Virus record (IMG/VR): IMGVR_UViG_3300047444_000148
Span: 1 to 40,721 of that record
Length of the DNA: 40,721 nucleotides
Reading direction: 5' to 3' (one strand)
DNA from: a virus
The notes beneath the pieces were generated by a model, which saw nothing but the letters and a program-made list of their open reading frames with translations, did not search any database and was not told where the DNA came from. Shown piece after piece: positions 1-6,592 of this stretch. A program made the position numbers and the translations under genes. The number at the start of each line of letters is the position of its first letter. The first letter of the stretch is position 1.

Positions 1-125
1 TGCACTGAAGAACAAGCAGCGCATCGGATAGCCCGGCAACGTGAGTTGGGAATGTCTAGCCCGAACTGCAATCGGGCCGACCGGATGACCTGGCGAAATC
101 GGAGCCAGCGACGCGACAGAGCCGA
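1..125. repeat. Terminal direct repeat, left copy
   Basis: Bases 1-125 are identical to 40597-40721. The repeat starts with TGCACTGAAGAACAAGC and ends with CAGAGCCGA. It most simply marks the overlap of a circular assembly: the promoter at 40561-40589 reads straight into it, and it lies far from the terminase genes. A true packaging repeat is possible but less likely. Confidence 0.95.
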
Positions 126-182
126 AGGTTTTACTAGAGCGCCACGGGTTGACGCTCCACTAAGACCACACAGGGGATAGAA
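1..182 (+). promoter_or_regulatory. Structured untranslated leader of the early-right operon
   Basis: No start codon with a ribosome site is seen before 183, although the promoter at 40561-40589 should begin transcription near 40596, equivalent to the base just before 1. Four small stem-loops can be drawn: CAAC-GTGA-GTTG (37-48, GNRA-like loop), GCCCGA/TCGGGC (59-77), CTGGC/GCCAG (90-108) and GAGCG/CGCTC (137-157). None is followed by a T-run, so they do not look like terminators. A put-like antitermination RNA or another cis-acting leader is possible, but no known RNA family was recognised. Confidence 0.5.
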
Positions 183-392
183 ATGATCGACGCAAATAAG
201 AAGTGGCACGGCGGTGAAAAGGTGGTCATCAAACACATCAGCGAGATCGGCGCCAAGGCGCTTTACGAAGGGTTGACCGGGACTGTGGAGCTCGAATACG
301 ACACGCTGGTTTATGTGCTGGTGCGAGCCAAGGGACAGCGCAAGGATCGCAGCATCTGCGTACATCGCGACTCACTGACTGTGAAGCACTAA
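183..392 (+). CDS. Hypothetical protein, first gene of early-right operon
   Basis: A 69-residue protein that opens the rightward early operon. The ATG at 183 is preceded by AGGGGATAGAA, a good ribosome site. It has no membrane segment and no motif I recognise; the alternation of hydrophobic and charged residues (VELEYDTLVYVLVRA) suggests a small beta-rich fold. It ends 10 bases before the next start, and its first position after the leader means it is made early. Function unknown. Confidence 0.7.
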   Translation: MIDANKKWHGGEKVVIKHISEIGAKALYEGLTGTVELEYDTLVYVLVRAKGQRKDRSICVHRDSLTVKH

Positions 393-402
393 GGAGACGG
401 AC

Positions 403-543
403 ATGAGCGACCTAGCACTCGATTTGATCGAACTGAAGCGCCTCTCTGCTGGCGGCATGGGCGCCTTGACCGAAAAACTGTTGCACGAAGTAGCAGCTCG
501 AATCATCGCATCCGGTATGCGAAACGAACTGGAGGGATGCTGA
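403..543 (+). CDS. Small hypothetical protein (46 aa)
   Basis: The ATG at 403 follows AAGGAGACGGAC, a strong ribosome site, and the frame runs to TGA at 541-543. The peptide looks helical and amphipathic, starting MSDLALDLIELKRLSAGG and ending GMRNELEGC. The next gene starts one base after its stop, so the two are probably translationally coupled. No family recognised. Confidence 0.65.
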   Translation: MSDLALDLIELKRLSAGGMGALTEKLLHEVAARIIASGMRNELEGC

Positions 544-544
544 A

Positions 545-613
545 ATGGAACTCGCAATCATATTCGCGGTACTCGGGTTTGGTGATTGGTTTATTTTCGG
601 GTGGACGCGATGA
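545..613 (+). CDS. Tiny membrane peptide (22 aa)
   Basis: The frame opens at 545, just after the TGA at 541-543, with GGAGG about 10 bases upstream. Nearly the whole peptide (MELAIIFAVLGFGDWFIFGW, then TR) could form one membrane span. Its stop overlaps the next start (ATGA at 610-613). Size makes it tentative; the unbroken chain of overlaps and the hydrophobic profile support it. Confidence 0.45.
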   Translation: MELAIIFAVLGFGDWFIFGWTR

Positions 614-768
614 AATACGGATGCACTGTGATCAACGCTACTCGGCTCGGCGAGTACGTCTTCGAGAAAGAGCTTGCCGAATACGACGATGAAGCGATTG
701 AAGACGACGGCGATAGAAGCGACGAGCAATTCGACCGGATGGACAGACAAACCGAACTGAGGGGATGA
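610..768 (+). CDS. Acidic hypothetical protein (52 aa)
   Basis: The ATG at 610 overlaps the stop of the membrane peptide and follows GGTGGACGC. The protein is strongly acidic in its second half (residues about 25-45 are rich in Asp and Glu), as in small phage inhibitors that bind host proteins, but no family is recognised. A longer reading from a non-ATG codon at 586 is less likely because it has no ribosome site. Confidence 0.6.
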   Translation: MKYGCTVINATRLGEYVFEKELAEYDDEAIEDDGDRSDEQFDRMDRQTELRG

Positions 769-770
769 GA

Positions 771-1076
771 ATGGCAACGACCAAAATCGAAGGCTTCATT
801 CTGGCGCAAGAGAACTGGAGCAAGAACGGGTACATCTACACATGGTCACCTGTGGAACTGAAGGACCACGGGTACATGACCGTCATGCCGAAAGTTCTTG
901 AATTCGAGTTGCCAGACGATTTCAATCCTGTGGCGGCAATGATGGATGCCCTCATGTCAAAGAGGAAAAAAATTCAAGCCGAGTTCACCGCCCGCATCGC
1001 CGAGATCAACGACCAAATCTCGAACCTGCAAGCGCTGACGTTCAATCCAACGGAGGTGGTATGCATGGATTCGTGA
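771..1076 (+). CDS. Hypothetical protein with C-terminal coiled coil
   Basis: About 101 residues from the ATG at 771, preceded by GAGGGGATGAGA. An in-frame ATG at 765 sits directly on the GAGGGG and is less likely. The N-terminal half looks globular (residues 1-50), and residues 55-90 are helical with heptad-like spacing (KRKKIQAEFTARIAEINDQI). The 3' end overlaps the next small gene at 1061. Function unknown. Confidence 0.65.
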   Translation: MATTKIEGFILAQENWSKNGYIYTWSPVELKDHGYMTVMPKVLEFELPDDFNPVAAMMDALMSKRKKIQAEFTARIAEINDQISNLQALTFNPTEVVCMDS

Positions 1077-1144
1077 TTGGCTGCATCAGCTACTTCGCCA
1101 TCGGATCGACACTGGCGATTGCGTTTATTCGGGGTGCGCGATGA
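1061..1144 (+). CDS. Tiny membrane peptide (27 aa)
   Basis: The ATG at 1061 follows CGGAGGTGGT, one of the best ribosome sites in this operon. The peptide is a single hydrophobic span (FVIGCISYFAIGSTLAIAF) with a basic end IRGAR. Its stop overlaps the next start (ATGA at 1141-1144). It sits in another frame at the 3' end of the coiled-coil gene. Confidence 0.55.
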   Translation: MHGFVIGCISYFAIGSTLAIAFIRGAR

Positions 1145-1284
1145 CACAAGAAGAATTCGACGATGTACTCAAAGCATATGGCGAAGAGCACAGGATCATC
1201 CCGCGAGCAGTCATGTACGCGATGCTGTCGGATGCTTACGGCGAATTGCTGCTCGCTAAAGACGAAAACAAGGAGAAGTCGTGA
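1141..1284 (+). CDS. Small hypothetical protein (47 aa)
   Basis: Starts at the ATG overlapping the stop of the membrane peptide and ends at TGA 1282-1284. The peptide is helical and acidic (MTQEEFDDVLKAYGEEHRI at the start), with an AMLSDAYGELLLAKDE segment. The overlap on both sides suggests coupled translation. No family recognised. Confidence 0.6.
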   Translation: MTQEEFDDVLKAYGEEHRIIPRAVMYAMLSDAYGELLLAKDENKEKS

Positions 1285-1406
1285 GAATCGTAACGGAGCA
1301 GGAATTGAATAAATGCGTAACGCTCAGCGATTTGGCGGTCGGCATTGCAGTCGGCGCACTGATGGGGCTTGTGTTCTACGGCGCGCTTCTCGTCGGGATC
1401 GGCTGA
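1281..1406 (+). CDS. Small membrane peptide, GTG start (41 aa)
   Basis: A GTG at 1281 overlaps the preceding stop (GTGA) and follows AAGGAGAAGTC. After about 16 soluble residues, one glycine-rich membrane span covers residues 17-41 (LAVGIAVGALMGLVFYGALL). It ends one base before the next ATG. Confidence 0.55.
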   Translation: MRIVTEQELNKCVTLSDLAVGIAVGALMGLVFYGALLVGIG

Positions 1407-1407
1407 C

Positions 1408-1533
1408 ATGTGGCAACTAGCGAAGATATGGGCCGCAACCATGCTTCTCGCGCTGCTCTACCTGATGGCAGGCGGAGTGATGGATAGCTTGGAGCAGCGT
1501 GCAGAACAGTGCCGCACCGTTCATTGCGCTTGA
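1408..1533 (+). CDS. Small membrane peptide (41 aa)
   Basis: The ATG at 1408 comes one base after the previous stop. A membrane span covers about residues 7-24 (IWAATMLLALLYLMAGGV), followed by a polar tail with two cysteines (CRTVHCA). It ends 52 bases before bet. No family recognised. Confidence 0.5.
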   Translation: MWQLAKIWAATMLLALLYLMAGGVMDSLEQRAEQCRTVHCA

Positions 1534-1551
1534 GCGCGTAGTACAACTAAC

Positions 1552-1570
1552 GCCCAACCTAGTCTTGGGC
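1552..1570 (+). other. Hairpin upstream of bet
   Basis: GCCCAA (1552-1557) pairs with TTGGGC (1565-1570) around a 7-base loop. It lies 15 bases upstream of the bet start and has no T-run. It could be an RNA-processing or translation-control element separating the small-gene block from the recombination genes. Confidence 0.4.
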
Positions 1571-1585
1571 ACATTGGAGAAATAA

Positions 1586-2374
1586 ATGAGTACAGCACTT
1601 GTAACACTTACATCGAAGTTGGCCGCACGTTTGGATATGGGTGACAGCTCGGGCTTGATGGAAACCCTGAAAGCGACCGCATTTAAGGGTCAAGTATCCG
1701 ACGCGCAGATGACCGCGCTGATGATCGTCGCGAATCAGTACGGTCTGAATCCGTGGACGAAGGAAATCTACGCCTTCCCGGACAAGAACAACGGCATTGT
1801 GCCGGTGGTCGGAGTCGACGGTTGGTCGCGGATCATCAACGAGAATGCTCAGTTTGATGGCATGGACTTCGAGCAAGATAACGAGTCCTGCACCTGCATC
1901 ATCTACCGGAAAGATCGCACGAGGCCGGTACGCATCACCGAATACATGTCCGAATGCAAGCGCGGTACAGGACCGTGGCAGTCACACCCGAAGCGGATGC
2001 TGCGCCACAAAGCAATGATCCAGTGCGCCCGTCTCGCCTTCGGATATGTCGGTATCTACGACCAAGACGAGGCAGAGCGCATCGTCGACATGGGCGCCGC
2101 GCAAGAGGTTAGGAAGAGCGCCACTGAGATTGCTCAGAAGGCCGCTGAAGACTCCCGACCGAAGCGAACCGAGTATCACGACGAGATCATCAAAAAGCTG
2201 GAGAAGGTCGCGAAGGATTTGGGCTTCGAGCCATTCAAGGAAGAGTGGAGCAAGTTGTCCGTCGAAGACCGCTCGGCGATCGGCTTGAACGAACGAAACC
2301 GGATCGGCGCAATCGCCAACTCGACGCCTGTCGAAACGACCGAACAACGCCAGCCAGGAGCCGACGATGAGTGA
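1586..2374 (+). CDS. bet: Phage recombination protein Bet (single-strand annealing)
   Basis: 262 residues, typical for λ Bet of the RecT/Redβ superfamily. The family core is clear: the VANQYGLNPWTKEIYAFPDK motif (about residues 49-68), PVVGVDGWSRIIN, then GPWQSHPKRMLRHKAMIQCARLAFG. Bet coats single-stranded DNA and anneals complementary strands in the cytoplasm, working with the exonuclease encoded next, whose start overlaps by 8 bases. The start at 1586 follows TTGGAGAAATAA. The C-terminal 80 residues are charged and presumably contact the exonuclease or host SSB, as known for the family. Confidence 0.95.
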   Translation: MSTALVTLTSKLAARLDMGDSSGLMETLKATAFKGQVSDAQMTALMIVANQYGLNPWTKEIYAFPDKNNGIVPVVGVDGWSRIINENAQFDGMDFEQDNESCTCIIYRKDRTRPVRITEYMSECKRGTGPWQSHPKRMLRHKAMIQCARLAFGYVGIYDQDEAERIVDMGAAQEVRKSATEIAQKAAEDSRPKRTEYHDEIIKKLEKVAKDLGFEPFKEEWSKLSVEDRSAIGLNERNRIGAIANSTPVETTEQRQPGADDE

Positions 2375-3047
2375 TGTGATCGAGCAGCGCAGCGATGCGT
2401 GGCGCGCCGAGCGCGCAGGGAAGCTGACCGCGTCGCGCTTCATCGACGCAATCGCGATGACCCGTCCGGAGCCGGGCGAGGTCTACAAGTCTGGCCCGCG
2501 CAAGGGCCAGCCGAAGCTTCCCGAGTCTTTGGCGCCGCGCGAGAAGTACAAGCGCGAGGTCGCTTTCGAGCGGATGGCCGGTATCCCGCGGCATGAGATC
2601 AGCGGACAGGCGCTGCGATACGGGACGGAGGTCGAGCAGTTTGCTCGTGAGGCGTACGAGCTGGCGACAGGAAACATCGCTGTCGAGGCGCAGTTCGTGT
2701 GCCACCCCGACTATCCGTTTATCGGTGCCTCGCCGGACTTCCTCGTCGACGACGACGGCGGCGGCGAAATGAAATGCCCGATGGATGAAGGCGTTCACAT
2801 CGGCACGTGGCTCGACGGCGTGCCGCCGGATCACCTTCCGCAGATTCAAGGCGGGATGCTCGTCACCGGCCGGCAGTGGTGGGACTTCGTCTCATACGAC
2901 CCGCGCCAGTGCGAAAAGCTCCGCCTGTTCGTCAAGCGCGTCCCGCGCGACAGCACCTACATCGACAAGATCCTCCTCCCCGGCCTGCTGCAGTTCAACG
3001 CAGAGGTCGATCAGATGATCGAAGAACTCAACCGCCGCGCAGCATGA
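2367..3047 (+). CDS. exo: YqaJ/λ Exo-type viral recombinase (5'-3' exonuclease)
   Basis: 226 residues, the usual size of λ exonuclease-type YqaJ nucleases. It digests the 5' strand of duplex ends to give 3' overhangs for Bet. Catalytic features are visible: RYGTEVE (84-90), GASPD with Asp124, GEMKC with Glu134 and Lys136, and the QIQGGML helix. The N-terminus has the typical RSDAWRAERAGKLTASRF substrate-binding start. It overlaps bet by 8 bases, and its stop overlaps the next small gene by ATGA, so Bet and Exo are probably made in balanced amounts. Confidence 0.93.
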   Translation: MSDVIEQRSDAWRAERAGKLTASRFIDAIAMTRPEPGEVYKSGPRKGQPKLPESLAPREKYKREVAFERMAGIPRHEISGQALRYGTEVEQFAREAYELATGNIAVEAQFVCHPDYPFIGASPDFLVDDDGGGEMKCPMDEGVHIGTWLDGVPPDHLPQIQGGMLVTGRQWWDFVSYDPRQCEKLRLFVKRVPRDSTYIDKILLPGLLQFNAEVDQMIEELNRRAA

Positions 3048-3118
3048 CCGGAAGCAACATCGTGCTTGCTGTAATCGCTGCGATGTATGTCTTGCATTTT
3101 TTAATCGAAAGGATATGA
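3044..3118 (+). CDS. Tiny membrane peptide (24 aa)
   Basis: The ATG overlaps the exonuclease stop (ATGA). The peptide is one hydrophobic span (IVLAVIAAMYVLHFLI) ending ERI. It stops 2 bases before the next start. It is like the other single-span peptides of this operon; tentative because of length. Confidence 0.45.
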   Translation: MTGSNIVLAVIAAMYVLHFLIERI

Positions 3119-3119
3119 G

Positions 3120-3326
3120 ATGAGCGAGAAGAACAACGGGGGCGCCGCCTTCCCTAATATCGAGTACATGGCTGAAGAGGGAATGTCATTGCGTGACTAC
3201 TTCGCGGGACAGGAGCTTGCGAAAACCATCGGCCCGGTGATGTGCGACGAGGCATCGTTTTATGACCGCCTCGCGGACCACTGCTACCGCATGGCCGATG
3301 CAATGATTCGCGCCCGTGACGCATGA
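3120..3326 (+). CDS. Conserved small phage protein
   Basis: 68 residues, resembling a common prophage family that contains the phrase GMSLRDYFAGQELAKTIG and ends in a helix with YRMADAMIRARDA. Such genes sit in early operons of many temperate phages, and I know of no established function. The start at 3120 has AAGGATATGAG upstream. Its 3' end overlaps a 20-codon reading frame at 3323. Confidence 0.75.
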   Translation: MSEKNNGGAAFPNIEYMAEEGMSLRDYFAGQELAKTIGPVMCDEASFYDRLADHCYRMADAMIRARDA

Positions 3327-3385
3327 CCCACCGCACAAAGACCGCCGCTCTCACGCACCTACGAGCGATAAACGATATGAGGTAA
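3323..3385 (+). CDS. Possible leader peptide (20 aa)
   Basis: An ATGA overlap with the preceding stop opens a 20-codon frame, MTHRTKTAALTHLRAINDMR, ending at TAA 3383-3385, three bases before the methyltransferase start. It may only carry ribosomes to the next start, whose own site (GAGGTAAGA) overlaps it. Low confidence as a functional product. Confidence 0.3.
   Translation: MTHRTKTAALTHLRAINDMR
3350..3362 (+). repeat. 13-bp direct repeat, left of methyltransferase gene
   Basis: CTCACGCACCTAC occurs here and again at 4036-4048, immediately after the methyltransferase stop. The pair flanks the gene and precedes the ribosome site of the next gene in each case, as expected of a recombination boundary or a reused linker. 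Confidence 0.6.
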
Positions 3386-3387
3386 GA

Positions 3388-4035
3388 ATGAACGGGATCG
3401 TAGTCGACTTGTTCGATAAAACGGGGAACATGGCTAGACCGTGGGCAGAGGCAGGATACGAGTGCGTCTGTTACGACATCGCGCACGAGCATCCTCGATT
3501 CGAGCGCGTGGGCGCCGGTTCGATCATGTTCGTCCCGTTCGATCTGATGCACCGCGCGCCGCTCGTCACCGGGAAGGTTGCGATTGTGTTTGCCTTTCCG
3601 CCCTGCACTCACCTGGCTGTATCTGGTGCGCGCTGGTTCAAGGGAAAGGGACTACGCGCCTTGGCTGAGTCGGTGCAGATGTTCGCCACTGCTGCGGAGT
3701 TTGCAGAGGCCAGCGACGCGCCGTACTTGATCGAGAACCCGGTCAGCACTATCTCGACATACTGGCGAAGGGCTGATTACACGTTCCACCCGTTCGAATA
3801 CTCGGCGTTCGACCTGAACGACAACTACACAAAGAAAACTTGTCTTTGGACTGGTGGAGGATTCGTGATGCCAGAGCCAGAGATAAATCTCTATCTCGGC
3901 AAGCCAGACAATCGGATACATGCGGCGCCGCCGTCAGACGAACGCGCCGATTTCCGAAGCGCTACGCCGATGGGCTTTGCTCGGGCAGTGTTCGAATCGA
4001 ATCGCTCTCTGGTCGAAACGCGACTGGCAGCTTAA
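3388..4035 (+). CDS. Cytosine-C5 DNA methyltransferase-like protein
   Basis: 215 residues from the ATG at 3388, preceded by GAGGTAAGA. Upstream in-frame codons back to 3316 lack a ribosome site. Motif I-like DLFDKTGNMARPWAEAGYE (7-25), the catalytic-loop PPC (71-73) in FAFPPCTHLAVSGARWF, and ENP (116-118) match the fold of C5 methyltransferases. It is much shorter than a full enzyme and has no obvious target-recognition region, as in many small phage Dcm-like proteins. It may protect phage DNA from host restriction; activity and target are unknown. Flanking direct repeats suggest it was acquired as a cassette. Confidence 0.7.
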   Translation: MNGIVVDLFDKTGNMARPWAEAGYECVCYDIAHEHPRFERVGAGSIMFVPFDLMHRAPLVTGKVAIVFAFPPCTHLAVSGARWFKGKGLRALAESVQMFATAAEFAEASDAPYLIENPVSTISTYWRRADYTFHPFEYSAFDLNDNYTKKTCLWTGGGFVMPEPEINLYLGKPDNRIHAAPPSDERADFRSATPMGFARAVFESNRSLVETRLAA

Positions 4036-4048
4036 CTCACGCACCTAC
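4036..4048 (+). repeat. 13-bp direct repeat, right of methyltransferase gene
   Basis: Second copy of CTCACGCACCTAC, directly after the TAA of the methyltransferase gene; the first copy is at 3350-3362. Confidence 0.6.
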
Positions 4049-4074
4049 AACGAACGCGCAAAAAAGGAACAGAA

Positions 4075-4701
4075 ATGAGAGATGACCAGAAACGCGCCCT
4101 TCTATCCGATGGCGGCAAGGGTGAGGCGGTGTATCAGTACAAGGTCCGAGATTTGAGCGGCTGGCATGACTGCGATGCAGGGGCATATGAGCGGATCACG
4201 ACAAACATGCCTGAGCATGTGGAAGCGCGCACGCTATTCACCGCCCCGCAAGCCATCGGCAAGGGTGAGGCGCAGAACGTGATGAACATTCCGCTGGACG
4301 CTGCCGCTACGGTGGCTGATTACGCCCCGCAAGCCGAGTGCGCACCGCGTGAGGCGCAGCCGGTCGATCTTCTCGTCTGCTCGGAAACGATCCGCACGGC
4401 GATTTTGCGAGGCAATGCACATGCCGCTGGCCTTGCTGCTGGTCTTGCGTCGCTAGCGAAAGAAAAGGGATTCCCGAACTACGCCGCCCCTACGCCTGAG
4501 CGTGCGGACGCCATGCGGTATCGATTCCTACGCGCTGGCGCATCGTTCACAGCCGAACAAAGCGCTACGCTCCGGTTTCAACGATTCGTAGGCGTGGAGC
4601 ACGACTTTCACTCAGATTGGGTTGGCGAGCGTTTCGACGCCAGTGTTGATGCAGCAATCGACGCCGCTATCCTCGCCGCCAACAAGGAGCCGCAACCGTG
4701 A
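4075..4701 (+). CDS. Ea22-like early phage protein, hypothetical
   Basis: 208 residues; AAGGAACAGAA precedes the ATG at 4075. The start (VYQYKVRDLSGWHDCDAGAYE) and the phrase ARTLFTAPQ are common in modular phage early proteins related to Ea22. The middle is alanine-rich and linker-like. The C-terminal DAAIDAAILA helix closes a small domain. The stop overlaps the next start (GTGA at 4698). Function unknown; such genes are usually dispensable for growth in the laboratory. Confidence 0.65.
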   Translation: MRDDQKRALLSDGGKGEAVYQYKVRDLSGWHDCDAGAYERITTNMPEHVEARTLFTAPQAIGKGEAQNVMNIPLDAAATVADYAPQAECAPREAQPVDLLVCSETIRTAILRGNAHAAGLAAGLASLAKEKGFPNYAAPTPERADAMRYRFLRAGASFTAEQSATLRFQRFVGVEHDFHSDWVGERFDASVDAAIDAAILAANKEPQP

Positions 4702-5285
4702 CCGATCATACAAAGCTGCGCGAACTGGCGGAAGCCGCGACGCCAGGAGAATGGTTTCCGGAAACGTACAGCGATGGTCATCGACAGGTATGCGGAAATC
4801 AGCGTGTCGTTGACGATGACGAAGAGACGTATGCGACGATAGCCGATGTGCACAATCGCGCGGATCATGAGTATTTGGTAGCCGCCAATCCATTGATGAT
4901 CATCGCCCTGCTCGACGAAATCGGCTGCCTTCGCAAGAGTCTCGCCGAAGCCCTGCTATCCGCCGAGCGAGCGCGAGAAGAACGGAACCGCGAGCATGTC
5001 CGCCTCAATGCTGAGTGGATGGCGAAGTGCGAGGAGTTGCGGAAGGAGCGCGACCACTACCAGATGGCGGCCGAAGCTGAGGCCAAGTTCGCAGACGAGT
5101 TTCGAGAGAAAGCAGAGGAGTTGGCGGACAAGATGCGCATGGACATTATGAATATCCCGTGCAAAGAACCGGAGCATTTCGAAGATGCAGCAGTTCGGAT
5201 GGCCTATCGCGTAGGCCACCGAGACGCAAGGCACGCTGCGTTCGATATTGTTGGCTCGGTCGTGGCGAAGAAGGAGGGAGCGTAG
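4698..5285 (+). CDS. Ead/Ea22-like protein
   Basis: 195 residues with a GTG start that overlaps the preceding stop. The N-terminal 80 residues carry the Ead/Ea22 signature: LRELAEAATPGEW, then a DDEETYATIADVHN stretch and DHEYLVAANPLMIIALLDEI. Residues 80-150 form a long coiled coil (ERAREERNREHVRLNAEW). The family is abundant in early regions of lambdoid phages and its role is not established. It ends immediately before xis. Confidence 0.75.
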   Translation: MTDHTKLRELAEAATPGEWFPETYSDGHRQVCGNQRVVDDDEETYATIADVHNRADHEYLVAANPLMIIALLDEIGCLRKSLAEALLSAERAREERNREHVRLNAEWMAKCEELRKERDHYQMAAEAEAKFADEFREKAEELADKMRMDIMNIPCKEPEHFEDAAVRMAYRVGHRDARHAAFDIVGSVVAKKEGA

Positions 5286-5483
5286 ATGAAGCTTCGACTC
5301 GACGAATGGTTGCGCCGGGAATTCGAGCCGGCGCCGGCCATCCGAACCGCGCGCCTGTGGATTCGTGACGGAAAAATATGGCCGGCGCCCGTGAAGGTCG
5401 GGCGAGCGTACTATGTCGATCAGAACGCCACGTTTCAGGACCGATCAACCCGGCCTTCACTGGCCCAGCGCATACAAAAATAA
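5286..5483 (+). CDS. xis: Excisionase (Xis), recombination directionality factor
   Basis: 65 residues, the usual excisionase size. It has a winged-helix/MerR-like start (LDEWLRREFEPAPAIRTARL) followed by WIRDGKIWPAPVKVGRAYYV, the wing pattern of phage Xis proteins. It should bind and bend attachment-site DNA so that Int excises the prophage. AGGAGGGAGCGTAG precedes the ATG. Its TAA overlaps the integrase ATG by one base (TAATG), giving the λ gene order xis-int. Confidence 0.85.
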   Translation: MKLRLDEWLRREFEPAPAIRTARLWIRDGKIWPAPVKVGRAYYVDQNATFQDRSTRPSLAQRIQK

Positions 5484-6592
5484 TGGCAGCCCGCCCACGG
5501 ATAAGACGCCGCGCCAACTGGCCGGCGAACCTGCATGAGCCGCGCCCCGGGTACTATACGTGGCTCGATCCGCGCGATAAGAAGACGCACATTCTTGGCC
5601 GCATTCCGCTCGCGCAGGCCATCCACGAGGCGCAAGAGGCGAACGTGATCGTGGAGAACGGGAAGCTGAATCGAACGCTTGCAGAGCGTCTATCAGCCCC
5701 GACGAACACGGTCGCCGACCTTATCAAACGTATGTCGACGGACGGCCAGAAGGCTTCGACGCTGAAAACGCGCGGGTATCTCGATGGAGCGATTGTCAAT
5801 GCAATCGGCACAGTCCCATGCAACGAACTGACGACAAAGCACGTCGCCGAGTTTATCGAGCCGCTTGTGGAGCAGGACAAAAAGCGCACGGCTCAGGCGA
5901 TTCGCAACCGCCTGATGTCAATTTGCCGGAAGGGAAAGCAACTCGGCTGGATGACAGAGAACCCGGTCACGGACACGGAACGGCCGAAGCCGAAGACGAA
6001 ACGGCGCCGGCTGAAGCTGGAAGAATTTCAGGCGATCTTCGAGAAGGCGCCGGAAGTGAACGACTGGTTGCAGAACGCGATGCTTCTGGCGCTCGTCTCA
6101 GGACAGGATCGGGCAACCATCGCGCGTTGGGAACGCTCGTTCTCGTCCGGAAGCGTCGTCCTTCTTCAGCGCTCGAAGACTTCGGTGAAGATCGAGATTC
6201 CAGTTGCGTTGCGACTCGACGCGATTGGTCTGTCGCTGGCTGATGTAATCGCGCGTTGCAAGTCGACCGGCGTCGTTAGCAAGTACCTGATCCACCATAT
6301 CAAGAATCAGGGGCGCGCCGTGCGTGGCTCGCATGTGAAGCTCGGCAGCATATCGATGGCGTTCGCCGCGGCGCGCGAGCTGGCGGGAATCACAGGCGAC
6401 GATCCGCCCACGTTTCACGAGATTCGCAGCCTGGCGAAGCGGCTTTACGACGAGCAGGGTGGCGTCGACACGAAAGCGTTGCTCGGCCACATGACCGACG
6501 CGATGGCGGAAATGTACGCCGACAGCCGGGGAATCGCGCCGATCAAAGTCACGATTGAGGAAAAAAATGGCGAGACCAAGAAGCAAGGGTAG
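5483..6592 (+). CDS. int: λ-type tyrosine integrase
   Basis: 369 residues from the ATG overlapping the xis stop, close to the 356 of λ Int. Residues 1-60 are the arm-binding domain (NWPANLHEPRPGYYTWLDP, ILGRIPLAQAIHEAQEAN). Residues about 75-165 form the core-binding domain and 175-369 the catalytic domain. Catalytic residues fall where expected: Arg210 (SGQDRATI), Lys232 (SKTSVKIEIPV), His312 and Arg315 (FHEIRSL), His336 (LLGHMT) and the nucleophile Tyr345 (MYADSRG). It integrates the phage genome at a host attB. The next gene overlaps its 3' end by 26 bases and encodes another copy of the arm-binding domain. Confidence 0.95.
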   Translation: MAARPRIRRRANWPANLHEPRPGYYTWLDPRDKKTHILGRIPLAQAIHEAQEANVIVENGKLNRTLAERLSAPTNTVADLIKRMSTDGQKASTLKTRGYLDGAIVNAIGTVPCNELTTKHVAEFIEPLVEQDKKRTAQAIRNRLMSICRKGKQLGWMTENPVTDTERPKPKTKRRRLKLEEFQAIFEKAPEVNDWLQNAMLLALVSGQDRATIARWERSFSSGSVVLLQRSKTSVKIEIPVALRLDAIGLSLADVIARCKSTGVVSKYLIHHIKNQGRAVRGSHVKLGSISMAFAAARELAGITGDDPPTFHEIRSLAKRLYDEQGGVDTKALLGHMTDAMAEMYADSRGIAPIKVTIEEKNGETKKQG

